A stretch of 33,716 bases of DNA from Quinella sp. 1Q5 (GTDB lineage: Bacteria > Bacillota > Negativicutes > Selenomonadales > Selenomonadaceae), in contig JACXWG010000015.1 of NCBI GenBank assembly GCA_014764605.1, positions 1 through 33,716 on the forward strand, given 5' to 3'. A model generated the notes under the pieces. That model did not search any database, was not told the DNA's origin, and saw nothing but the letters and a program-made list of their open reading frames with translations. The position numbers were made by a program, and so were the translations under genes. This document shows positions 1-8,713 of this stretch, piece by piece (the stretch's first letter is position 1; each line of letters begins with the position of its first letter).

Positions 1-42
1 GACAACCAATGCAACCGCGAACGCCCAAGCATATATCGGCAT
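1..42 (-). CDS. possible 5' end of a divergent gene running off the left edge (MPIYAWAFAVALVV...)
   Basis: Minus-strand ATG at 42 with AGGACGG-like SD upstream; only 14 codons visible, hydrophobic. Confidence 0.3.
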   Translation of the reverse strand, partial: MPIYAWAFAVALVV

Positions 43-135
43 TTAATCAACCGTCCTGTTCAAATTTTATGCAAGGAATTGTACAACAGCGGCTAAAACT
101 CGTCAATCGCGCCGCAACAAAATTTTCTTAAGGCG

Positions 136-164
136 TTGCGGCTCAAAATATTTTTGTGTACAAT
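136..164 (+). promoter_or_regulatory. candidate sigma-A-type promoter for rph
   Basis: TTGCGG (136-141), 17-nt spacer, TACAAT (159-164), upstream of SD AGGAGGTGG and TTG start. Confidence 0.45.
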
Positions 165-203
165 GTATTAGCTTTATTGAATCATAAATAAGGAGGTGGA
201 AAT

Positions 204-941
204 TTGAGAGGCGACAGGCGACAGGCAAACGAATTGCGCGAAGTCTTCATTGAGCGGCGGGCACAAAAATATCCGGCGGGCTCGGCACTGATTGAAATCG
301 GCAATACCAAAGTTCTCTGCGCGGCGACGATTGATGACCACGTTCCAACCTTCTTGAAGGGCACGGGAACTGGTTGGCTCAACGCGGAATACTCTATGCT
401 ACCAGGTTCGTCGACTGAAAGAATTCCCCGCGAACGTTCCAAAGTCGGCGGCAGGACAGCGGAGATTCAACGGCTAATCGGTCGGGCGTTGCGGGCAGTG
501 ACTGACTTGACGGCGATTGGCGAACGCTCAATAATAATCGATTGCGACGTTTTGCAGGCGGACGGCGGCACGCGCACTGCGTCGATAACGGGAGCCTTCG
601 TCGCGTTGGTCGAGGCTTGCGAAACTATTTATCAAGTTGGCGGCGTCTTCCCCGTGAAAGATTTCGTCGCGGCGATTTCGGCGGGCATTACTCCTGACGG
701 CGATAAGATTCTCGACCTTTGCTACGCGGAGGACTCAACGGCGGCGGCTGATTGCAATGTCGTGATGACTGGCGCGGGCGAACTCGTCGAAGTGCAGATA
801 ACCGCCGAGAAGAAGCCTTTCACCCGTGCGGGGCTTAATGAGTTGTTAGACTTGGCGGCGGGCGGCATTGACGAATTGATTTCCCTGCAGAAGGACGCAC
901 TCGGCAGAGAACTTGTTTGGAGAGTTGGGAGGGTTGGCTGA
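204..941 (+). CDS. rph: ribonuclease PH
   Basis: 245 aa; TTG start after AGGAGGTGG; RNase PH motifs ([57 protein letters not shown]). Confidence 0.96.
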   Translation: MRGDRRQANELREVFIERRAQKYPAGSALIEIGNTKVLCAATIDDHVPTFLKGTGTGWLNAEYSMLPGSSTERIPRERSKVGGRTAEIQRLIGRALRAVTDLTAIGERSIIIDCDVLQADGGTRTASITGAFVALVEACETIYQVGGVFPVKDFVAAISAGITPDGDKILDLCYAEDSTAAADCNVVMTGAGELVEVQITAEKKPFTRAGLNELLDLAAGGIDELISLQKDALGRELVWRVGRVG

Positions 942-1534
942 TGAAAAAGATTGTGCTTGCGTCGAAGAACTCGGATAAAGTCAAGGAAATGCGCCTTATC
1001 CTTTCAAGCTTGCCGACGGAAATTTTATCGCTTGCTGACTTCGGAGACTTACCCGACGCTGTGGAAGACGGCTTGACCTTCGAGGCGAACGCGCTAATCA
1101 AGGCTAGGTTCTTCTGCAGGCATACAGGGTTGGCTTGTCTGGCTGATGATTCGGGTCTTGAAGTCGACGTTCTTGGCGGTTTGCCCGGCGTCCATTCGGC
1201 TCGATTCGCGGGCTATCATGCTGACGACGCGACAAATAATCAAAAGTTACTCGACGAACTTAAACGAGTTGGCGTTGATGAGTCGGCGGCGGATTATCGA
1301 TGCGCGTTGGCGTTCGTGGACACTGACGGCACCGAACTTTTGACGGAGGGAAGGATTGACGGCAAGATTAAAGTTATTCCTCAAGGTAGCGGCGGCTTCG
1401 GCTACGACCCTTACTTCTACATTGACGATTGCCGCACTATGGCTCAGCTTTCCACCAACGATAAGAATTCAATCAGCCACCGGGGCAAGGCTTTAAAGGA
1501 GATGGTTCTAAAGTTGAAGGAAAAGTTTTCTTAG
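941..1534 (+). CDS. rdgB: XTP/dITP diphosphatase (non-canonical purine NTP pyrophosphatase, RdgB/HAM1 family)
   Basis: ATG at 941 overlaps rph stop (TGATG); motifs VLASKNSDKVKEM, LADDSGLEVDVLGGLPGVHSARFAG, GFGYDPYF, ISHRGKAL. ORF-track start at 917 is probably too early. Confidence 0.93.
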   Translation: MKKIVLASKNSDKVKEMRLILSSLPTEILSLADFGDLPDAVEDGLTFEANALIKARFFCRHTGLACLADDSGLEVDVLGGLPGVHSARFAGYHADDATNNQKLLDELKRVGVDESAADYRCALAFVDTDGTELLTEGRIDGKIKVIPQGSGGFGYDPYFYIDDCRTMAQLSTNDKNSISHRGKALKEMVLKLKEKFS

Positions 1535-1571
1535 GCGCAACAAGGTAGAAAGGGGGAGAGTCGCGCCTATT

Positions 1572-2075
1572 GTGAGCGCGGCACCTGCCGTGAAGATTGG
1601 ACTTATCAGCGACACTCATGGAAATTGGTCGGCGATAGACCAAGCGTTAAGTATCGCGCAGAATATGGATATGTGGCTTCACATGGGCGATTGCACACCC
1701 GACGCAGAATACTTGCAATCATTACTTGACGTCCCAGTTTACAGCGTGGCGGGCAACTGCGACTGGCCGACGCCGAATATTTTATACGAGAGAATCATTG
1801 ACGTTGCAGACCACAGAATTTTTATCACGCACGGTCACAACTACGGCGTGCGTTACACACAGGAATATATCATGGAGGCGGCGGAGTCGCAGAACGCGGA
1901 TATTGCCGTCTATGGTCATACGCACATTGTCGAATACTTAATTGGTCCGCCGATTATTTTAAATCCAGGCAGTGCCTCGCGTCCGCGTGATGATACTCGC
2001 GGTTCGTTCATGGTTATGGATTTGGAAAGAGGCTCCGACCCGAGAATCACCGTTGTCCGCATGAAATATAGATAA
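1572..2075 (+). CDS. YfcE/MJ0936-type metallophosphoesterase
   Basis: GTG start; motifs GLISDTHGN, MGDCTPDAEYL, VAGNCDWP, THGHNYGV, YGHTHI, LNPGS. Confidence 0.88.
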   Translation: MSAAPAVKIGLISDTHGNWSAIDQALSIAQNMDMWLHMGDCTPDAEYLQSLLDVPVYSVAGNCDWPTPNILYERIIDVADHRIFITHGHNYGVRYTQEYIMEAAESQNADIAVYGHTHIVEYLIGPPIILNPGSASRPRDDTRGSFMVMDLERGSDPRITVVRMKYR

Positions 2076-2080
2076 ACATT

Positions 2081-2110
2081 GAGGGGTTAGTTGAGGCTAA
2101 TCCCTCTTTT
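2081..2110 (+). terminator. Rho-independent terminator after the phosphodiesterase gene
   Basis: GAGGGGTTAG-TTGAGG-CTAATCCCTC 10-bp stem (one GU) then TTTT. Confidence 0.75.
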
Positions 2111-2120
2111 GACAGGGGGA

Positions 2121-2264
2121 ATGGATATGAGCCATATGAGCCTCTTGGAAGCGTTCTTCTGGGCGATAGTCGTAGTGTTTGGGATTATTCTCTTTGGGTT
2201 CATCATTGAATACAAAGATTTCGGCGACGGCGGCGGCGATGATTGGGGCGACTTCGGCGGATAA
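2121..2264 (+). CDS. 47-aa predicted single-pass membrane miniprotein, MDMSHMSLLEAFFWAIVVVFGIILFGFIIEYKDFGDGGGDDWGDFGG
   Basis: Not in the ORF track (below length cut-off); ATG preceded by AGGGGGA; clean hydrophobic segment and Gly/Asp-rich tail; stop TAA just before a terminator. Confidence 0.6.
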   Translation: MDMSHMSLLEAFFWAIVVVFGIILFGFIIEYKDFGDGGGDDWGDFGG

Positions 2265-2304
2265 CAAAAAAAACTCCTCGGCATAACGTCGGGGAGTTTT
2301 TCTT
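2265..2304. terminator. bidirectional terminator between the miniprotein (+) and mutL (-)
   Basis: A-run, AACTCCTCG / CGGGGAGTT stem, T-run. Confidence 0.75.
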
Positions 2305-4094
2305 TACGTTCGTTTGAACATCTTGGCTAGGTCGTCGGCAGTGAACTTTATAATCGTGGGGCGTCCGTGCGGGCAAGTATGCGGGTGCGTCGTCGTCGAA
2401 AGTTCATTCAGCAGGATTTCCATTTGCCTAAAGTTAAGCTCTTGCCCCGCCTTGATTGCCGCCTTGCAAGCCGTCGTAGCCAACATTGCTTGACGAAATT
2501 TTTTTGCAATGTCGTCCGCCTCGTTCACGCCGTCGAATATCTCGCTGATGATTCCGCGTAGAAGGTTTTCGGCGTCGGTGTCTGCGGCGTCGAGTGGAAC
2601 TTCAACCAAGCGGAATTCGTTATCGCCGCTCGGCTCCAACGTGAAGCCTAACTCAGCGAAGACGCTAAGATTTTTTTCAATCAGCTCCGCCTCCCGCGAA
2701 TCAAACTTCATGACCCGATGAATCAGCAAACCTTGCGCGGGAATTCGTTCAGCGTAGTTGCTCAACCTGTCGAAAAGTATCCTCTCGTGCGCGGCGTGTT
2801 GGTCGACGATATACAAATCATTGCCGCCTTGCGCCACGATGTAACAGCGGGCAACTTGTCCAATCGGCTCCAACTCAAAAGATTTCTTCGGCGGTTCGAC
2901 CTTCGGTTGCGGCTTGAGAACTTCTTTAGACTTGTCGACGGGCGGCAAAGTCTGTTCAATGTCGAAATCGTCCTTAGGCGTCTTCTTTGGCTTTGAAGTT
3001 TTCTTAGGCGGCGGCTCTTGAAATTCCTTGCTTAAGTCAAGCTGTTCAAAGTGCGGCGTCTCTGGTGCGGCGGCGACCTTCGTTAAGTCGTGTTCGGTTG
3101 CGTCGTCCTTGCCCTCGACGGCTTGCCTTACCGCATGATACACCGCCTTAAAGATTTTGCCCTCGTCGTCGAACTTAAGCTCAATCTTCTGCGGGTGTAC
3201 GTTCACGTCGATTGAACTTTGCGGCACGTCGATTATCACGATTGCAAGCGGAAAACCCGTCTTGGGTATCAGCGACTTGTAAGCCTCGTCAACAGCCTTT
3301 GAAATCGTCCGATTTTCCACGACGCGCCCATTGATGATGAACGTTTGCCAGCCGCGATAGCTTTTTAAGATATTCGGCTTAGTCACGTAGCCCGCGAGCT
3401 TTAAGTCGTCGTCGTCATGCTTGAGCGTTAAGAGTGAGTCAGTTAGCTCCGTGCCGTAAATCGCGCTTAGGGTGTCAAGCAAGTTGCCGTTGCCAGGCGT
3501 GGCTAGCGCAGTCCTATTGCCGTTTATGAATCGGAAGGCGACGTTCGGGCGGCTCAATGCAAGCTTAACTATGAAGTCGTGAATTTTATTTGCCTCGGTC
3601 GGCGTGGACTTTAGGAACTTTAGCCGAGCCGGCGTGTTGAAGAACAAATCCTCAACCAAAAGCGTTGACCCGACTTTGCAACCGATTTCGTGCGTGTCTT
3701 GCAACTTGCCGCCGTCGATTTTAATTTTGGTACCGAGTTCGTCCTCTGCGCGGCGCGTCTGTAATGTGAACTTCGACACAGTAGCAATCGTCGGAAGAGC
3801 CTCGCCCCTAAAACCAAGCGTCGTGATTCGTTGAAGGTCAGCGGCGTTTGAAAGCTTACTCGTTGCATGACGTTTGACTGATAATGCGGCGTCCTCTCTG
3901 CTCATGCCGGTTCCGTCGTCCGTCACACGAATCAAAGCCTTGCCGCCGTTCTGGATTTCGATTTCGATACGCCGTGCGCCCGCGTCAATTGCATTTTCCA
4001 CAAGTTCTTTGACGACAGACGCTGGACGTTCGACGACTTCGCCCGCCGCAATTTTATTTATCGTGCTCGTGTCGAGGAGTTTAACATTTGCCAT
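2304..4094 (-). CDS. mutL: DNA mismatch repair protein MutL
   Basis: 596 aa; IAAGEVVERPASVVKELVENAIDAGA, DDGTGM, ATSKL, TLGFRGEAL, NVHPQK; C-terminal DQHAAHERILFD and TTACKAAIKAGQ motifs. Confidence 0.97.
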   Translation of the reverse strand: MANVKLLDTSTINKIAAGEVVERPASVVKELVENAIDAGARRIEIEIQNGGKALIRVTDDGTGMSREDAALSVKRHATSKLSNAADLQRITTLGFRGEALPTIATVSKFTLQTRRAEDELGTKIKIDGGKLQDTHEIGCKVGSTLLVEDLFFNTPARLKFLKSTPTEANKIHDFIVKLALSRPNVAFRFINGNRTALATPGNGNLLDTLSAIYGTELTDSLLTLKHDDDDLKLAGYVTKPNILKSYRGWQTFIINGRVVENRTISKAVDEAYKSLIPKTGFPLAIVIIDVPQSSIDVNVHPQKIELKFDDEGKIFKAVYHAVRQAVEGKDDATEHDLTKVAAAPETPHFEQLDLSKEFQEPPPKKTSKPKKTPKDDFDIEQTLPPVDKSKEVLKPQPKVEPPKKSFELEPIGQVARCYIVAQGGNDLYIVDQHAAHERILFDRLSNYAERIPAQGLLIHRVMKFDSREAELIEKNLSVFAELGFTLEPSGDNEFRLVEVPLDAADTDAENLLRGIISEIFDGVNEADDIAKKFRQAMLATTACKAAIKAGQELNFRQMEILLNELSTTTHPHTCPHGRPTIIKFTADDLAKMFKRT

Positions 4095-4134
4095 TCAAGT
4101 ATCACCTGCCATAAGCAAAACTTTCTTCATTATG

Positions 4135-5298
4135 TCACCTCGCCAAAGGATTCAACTCGCGCCTTGCCGACTGTGTCCAAACCACGACCGCTGAACATAT
4201 CGCGAAGATTATCCCGCCGAAGATAACATAAGGCGTGCCAAATCCGTCGATAAAGAGACCGCTAAACGCCGTGCCCGCCATGCAACCGAGATTCGCCGAC
4301 GTCAAGAAAATTCCGTTCGCGAAGTCGGGAGCTTCTGGAGCCGCTCGGAATATCCAGAACTGATAAATATTAGCCGCGATGCCTGCCAATATCCCCCAAA
4401 GAATGATTAACGCCGTCAGCAAATAAAAATTCGGCTCGTTGAAGAAGGCAACATAAACCGCCGCCAAGACGAACGGGAAGAACTTCACCGTCGCCATTGG
4501 TTGAATCGTCAGCAAGTTGCCAGCCAGCATACTTCCAAAGATATTGCACACGCCGAAGACAAACAGCATTGCACTGACCGAAGTCGGCGCGACCATCGAG
4601 ACCTTTGCTAAGTATTCCGCCGCGTAATTGAAGACACCGAATATTGAACCGTCCAAGAAGATTACCGCGACGATTGACGCCCATAAAACTTTCTTGTGCA
4701 AAATCTTCAGCTGACTGCCGTAACTCATGACCTTCTTAACGGGCATTGACGGGACGTAAAGAATCGTCGCGAGGAGTGCCACGAAGGTAACCAGTGCAAA
4801 GAACGTCATCGACGCCGTTAAAGATATTCTTTCCGCTAAGAAGTTGCTTATAGGCACGCCGACGACCATACCCGCCGCCACGCCAACATTTATCTTGGCA
4901 ACTGCCTTGGGGGCTTCCTTAACTCCAACAACCATAGCCGCGACCGTGAATGCCATTGAACAATAAACCGGATGGAAGAACGCCGGCAAGACCCTAACCG
5001 CCAACAGTAAGTCAAAGTCCTTAGCGAAAATCGAAATGACGTTGCAGACTGTGAACAATCCTAAGACTAGAATCATAACGTGCTTGCGATTGAACCTTGA
5101 GAAAATCAGCGGCATCGTCGGACCGGCTATCGCTACGCCCAATGCGAACAAGCTGATTAGAAGTCCCGCATGGACAATCGTCACGTCGTAGCGTTCGGAG
5201 ATATACGGCAGAATTCCGATAAAGCCCATCTCCGTATTCAATATCCCGAAGACGCCAACCATTAGAATGAATATTAGCAGATTTTTGTTGCTCGTCAT
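4135..5298 (-). CDS. MFS transporter (AraJ/drug-efflux type)
   Basis: 387 aa with multiple TM segments; MFS N-terminal pattern EMGFIGILPYISERYDVTIVHAGLLISLFALGVAIAGP and RFNRKHVM loop. Confidence 0.82.
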   Translation of the reverse strand: MTSNKNLLIFILMVGVFGILNTEMGFIGILPYISERYDVTIVHAGLLISLFALGVAIAGPTMPLIFSRFNRKHVMILVLGLFTVCNVISIFAKDFDLLLAVRVLPAFFHPVYCSMAFTVAAMVVGVKEAPKAVAKINVGVAAGMVVGVPISNFLAERISLTASMTFFALVTFVALLATILYVPSMPVKKVMSYGSQLKILHKKVLWASIVAVIFLDGSIFGVFNYAAEYLAKVSMVAPTSVSAMLFVFGVCNIFGSMLAGNLLTIQPMATVKFFPFVLAAVYVAFFNEPNFYLLTALIILWGILAGIAANIYQFWIFRAAPEAPDFANGIFLTSANLGCMAGTAFSGLFIDGFGTPYVIFGGIIFAICSAVVVWTQSARRELNPLAR

Positions 5299-5317
5299 TA
5301 TGAGTGTATCTCCTTAG

Positions 5318-6670
5318 TCACCACGAATAAAAAATTTTCCTAAACGATAGCTTCTTCTCCTTGAGGAACGAACGTATCAGCACAAACGCAACTAAGGCTT
5401 CCGCCACGTCGTTTATTGAATAGTTCAGGGAAACGTATTCTATCGGCAAGAACTTCGGCAACAGCCAAATTAACGGCACTTGCACAAACAGCGGAACCAG
5501 ACTGACTATCAGATTTCGCCACTCGTCCTCCAAAGCCGCCATTATTCCGCTTAGCCACGTATACAGCCCGACGAACGGTTGCAAAACGAACATCGCCCGC
5601 AGGAAGGTTAGCATTTCGGGCGTTATCGGCTCGTTGCTGTTTAGGAAAATCCGCGTCAACTCCTCCGTGAATATCATCAGCACCGCATATATCGCAAACG
5701 TTAAAATCGCCGTCAAGAAGAAGTTGTACCTCATTACCCGCAGGCAATGTCTTTCGTTCTTTGCGGCGTAGAGTCGGCTAATCAAAGGTTGAACGCCCGT
5801 ATCAAGTCCGTTAAGCGGCAAGAACACGAACGTTAAGATTATGTTCGAGACCGTCACCATAGCCAGCAAGCTCGCCGCGTCGTAGCTCAAAACAACCGCG
5901 TTCAAGAAGTATTCGATAAAGGCCGTCATCACTGTTGCGACTGCGAAGCCAGCACCGATTCTAATCTCACGGAAAATATATTCGAGACTGCTAAAGCCAG
6001 ACGAGCTAGAAAATTTTTGCCGCGAGTATTTGAAGTACCAGAAGACAATCACCGTGCCAGAAATTTGCGCAAGCATCGTAGCCAATGCCGCACCCCACAT
6101 GCCCCAGCCGAAGACGATTATAAACAACGCGTCCAGGATTATGTTTAGCAAGACGGTTGAGCCGATTAGATAGATGACGTGTGCGGGCTTGTCGATGCAA
6201 CGCATGAAAGCTCCCGTCATGTAAACTATAATCAAGAACGGCAATCCGCAAAAAGAAATTCTAAGGAATTCAATCGCCAAATTGATTACGTGTTGCTCGT
6301 CTGGAGTGTCGACGAAGAGCATAAGCAACGGTTCGATGATGATGTTCCCGACGACCGCAACGATTATCCCGATGACCGCCGCGCAAAGGTAATTGGTTCG
6401 TATGATTTTTTCGGCAAGGCTTTTTTCGCCCACGCCAATCTTCTCTGAGACGACCGCACTGCCGCCAGTCTCAAACAGTGTCCCAATCGCCCCGAAAATC
6501 ATTACAATAGGGAAGATTAACGCCATAGCCTCCAAGCCGTCGACGCCAATCCAGTTCCCGATAAAAAATCCGTCCGTCGCTGTGTAGATACTCATCGCGA
6601 CCAGAGCCGCAAAAGTCGAGCCGCCGTATTTGATAATCTCGGCTATCGTGGAGAAAAAATCCTCTCTCAT
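5318..6670 (-). CDS. MATE family efflux transporter
   Basis: 450 aa; KYGGSTFAALVAMSIYTATDGFFIGNWIGVDGLEAMALIFPI and duplicated six-TM arrangement typical of MATE. Confidence 0.88.
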   Translation of the reverse strand: MREDFFSTIAEIIKYGGSTFAALVAMSIYTATDGFFIGNWIGVDGLEAMALIFPIVMIFGAIGTLFETGGSAVVSEKIGVGEKSLAEKIIRTNYLCAAVIGIIVAVVGNIIIEPLLMLFVDTPDEQHVINLAIEFLRISFCGLPFLIIVYMTGAFMRCIDKPAHVIYLIGSTVLLNIILDALFIIVFGWGMWGAALATMLAQISGTVIVFWYFKYSRQKFSSSSGFSSLEYIFREIRIGAGFAVATVMTAFIEYFLNAVVLSYDAASLLAMVTVSNIILTFVFLPLNGLDTGVQPLISRLYAAKNERHCLRVMRYNFFLTAILTFAIYAVLMIFTEELTRIFLNSNEPITPEMLTFLRAMFVLQPFVGLYTWLSGIMAALEDEWRNLIVSLVPLFVQVPLIWLLPKFLPIEYVSLNYSINDVAEALVAFVLIRSFLKEKKLSFRKIFYSW

Positions 6671-7896
6671 GATTTAATGTTAGGCCTCCAACTCAAATTG
6701 AAAATCTGCGCAAATCCCGTCATGTCTAAAACTTCCATGACTTGATTGCCAACGTTCTTAAGCGTTATCGTCCCGCCCTGAGCACGAATTTTTTTCATTG
6801 CGGCAATCAAAATCCTCAAGCCCGCCGACGCGATATACTCCAGCCCGTTCAAATCAAACGTAGCGTTCTTCGCACCGTCAAGCAGGGATAAAATCTCGTC
6901 CTTAGTGGCGTTCGCGGCGTCGGTATTGAGCTTGCCAGAAAGTTTAACCGTCACATGGTCGCCGTCGCGTGTGGAAGAAATATTCACGTCCCGAATGTCT
7001 TCTGGCGGATTGTAAGCCACAACATATTTCTTCAGCATGACGAGCGGATACAAATGCTCTTTGAAGAAGCGCAAGTTCTCTTCGCCGGCGTCGTCCATTA
7101 AGTTCTCCGTGATGATTCCGCGCTCCAAATTAACCTTAGCGTCGCACCAATAAGCAAAATGATTGACGCCGTTGATAGTGTAATCAGCCTTAGCGAACAG
7201 CCCGATTGAATGCGTCTCGTCAATAGTCTCGTCAATGCTATAAGCGACAATCCGACCGTCGACGCGAATCACGAACCCGAAAAGATTTTTCACGTCGTCC
7301 CAATGCTCAATCGCAAAAAGGAATGCGTCGCTGTCATCTTGAGCCGTATCGACGTGTTCGACGCGCTCTTGAAGATTTTTTTCCGCGCCGACATGGAACT
7401 GCCAAAGCTCGTTAAAAATCTCCGGCGTAATCTCCTCGAGCGTGTACTTGTAATTTTTCTCGAAGGCGTTGCACGCGTTGCGCATTCTCTTAAACTGCTT
7501 GCCCGTAAGATTTTCCAGGCGGTTAAGGTCTAAGACATAATCCCACATGTCGCGGTCGTCCTCGACTTCGATAGCCTCGCCGAGCTCGCGCTGCCAAATC
7601 TTAAGCAGATACTCCGGCACGAAATTAAAGACGGTACCAGCGGGCACATGCGCCTTGAAAACTTTCTTCCAGTCAATTTCATCCCAATCGCCGAGGGGGG
7701 CTCCCCAAAGCTCCATATCGTCGGCGGTGAACTTATGCCAGCAGAGATTATCGGCATAGGCGCGCTTAGTCTTGGCTTTATCCCGATTGGCAAGCAGATA
7801 CAACGGCGACGCATTAGATGGAATCTGAATGCACCGGCTAAGATAATCCATGTAGCGTTCGTTGTCGCTGAAGTCGAAGTCCTCAAAGTTAATCAT
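6667..7896 (-). CDS. DUF2156 (phosphatidylglycerol lysyltransferase C-terminal-like, GNAT fold) fused to a C-terminal STAS domain
   Basis: 409 aa; DUF2156-like DMWDYVLDLNRLENLTGKQFKRMRNACNAFEKNY; STAS-like VTVKLSGKLNTDAA...TFDLNGLEYIASAGLRILIAAMKKIRAQGG. Confidence 0.82.
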   Translation of the reverse strand: MINFEDFDFSDNERYMDYLSRCIQIPSNASPLYLLANRDKAKTKRAYADNLCWHKFTADDMELWGAPLGDWDEIDWKKVFKAHVPAGTVFNFVPEYLLKIWQRELGEAIEVEDDRDMWDYVLDLNRLENLTGKQFKRMRNACNAFEKNYKYTLEEITPEIFNELWQFHVGAEKNLQERVEHVDTAQDDSDAFLFAIEHWDDVKNLFGFVIRVDGRIVAYSIDETIDETHSIGLFAKADYTINGVNHFAYWCDAKVNLERGIITENLMDDAGEENLRFFKEHLYPLVMLKKYVVAYNPPEDIRDVNISSTRDGDHVTVKLSGKLNTDAANATKDEILSLLDGAKNATFDLNGLEYIASAGLRILIAAMKKIRAQGGTITLKNVGNQVMEVLDMTGFAQIFNLSWRPNIKS

Positions 7897-7912
7897 TGTT
7901 TAAACTCCCTTC

Positions 7913-8713
7913 TTAAAAACCTGAACCAAGGCTTGAAAGATTTACATTAACAACCACATCTTGATAGTAAGGCTCGGTCACGGCGACGCCTTCGGGCTTA
8001 TCGAAGTCCTTCGGGCGGTTTAAATCGTCAGCGGGCACGACTATCCAAAAAACAACGTCGACTTGCCCCGAAGTCAACGCGGCGGCACGAGCTGCGCTTT
8101 CAATCTGCACGAGGTCGATATTTTTCCCGATACGTTTCGAGATTTCAGCAAGGACAGCCGTATTAAAACCCGCAGGCGTCCCGTCAGCTAGCACAAAGTC
8201 CAGCATGGGCAAATCGCCCGTGACGCCAACCTCAATCGTTTCTGCGCCGTCAATGTGCACAATCTCGACGGCAATCGGGCTCTCGTCAAACTTCGTGACG
8301 TACCTATCAATCAAGGCGTCAAGGGTGCCGTCAGCCTTCATTGCGTCAATCGCCGCGTTGAAGGAGTTCTTCAAGTCAACGTCATCTTCACGCATCGCAC
8401 AGCAAAAGTTATCTACAAGAGGAACGGTTTGATTCTCATTGATTTGGTAATCGGGATTGTTCGCCGCCATGTACTTTGCAACGCTACCATAAGTTTGAAT
8501 CGCGTTGATGTTGCCCGCCGACAAAGCCATTTGCATTGAATTGAAGTTGTCGTAGAAATTCATCTCGCCGCCTCCGGAATACTTCGCGGCTTGTTCGGGC
8601 GTGGTGTTCAGCTGAGTGAGCGTTCCGACTTTGATTGACTGTTGCTTGTCCTGCGACGAGCCGCACCCGCTAACCGTCAGAATCACCAGCAGTAGCAGAA
8701 AAATCTTTCTCAT
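7913..8713 (-). CDS. SBP_bac_3-like substrate-binding lipoprotein with unusual lobe order
   Basis: 266 aa; lipobox LTVSGC; lobe-2-like YDNFNSMQMALSAGNINAIQTYGSVAKYM / AMREDDVDLKNSFNAAIDAMKADGTLDALIDRYV precedes lobe-1-like IEVGVTGDLPMLDFVLADGTPAGFNTAVLAEISKRIGK. Confidence 0.75.
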   Translation of the reverse strand: MRKIFLLLLVILTVSGCGSSQDKQQSIKVGTLTQLNTTPEQAAKYSGGGEMNFYDNFNSMQMALSAGNINAIQTYGSVAKYMAANNPDYQINENQTVPLVDNFCCAMREDDVDLKNSFNAAIDAMKADGTLDALIDRYVTKFDESPIAVEIVHIDGAETIEVGVTGDLPMLDFVLADGTPAGFNTAVLAEISKRIGKNIDLVQIESAARAAALTSGQVDVVFWIVVPADDLNRPKDFDKPEGVAVTEPYYQDVVVNVNLSSLGSGF

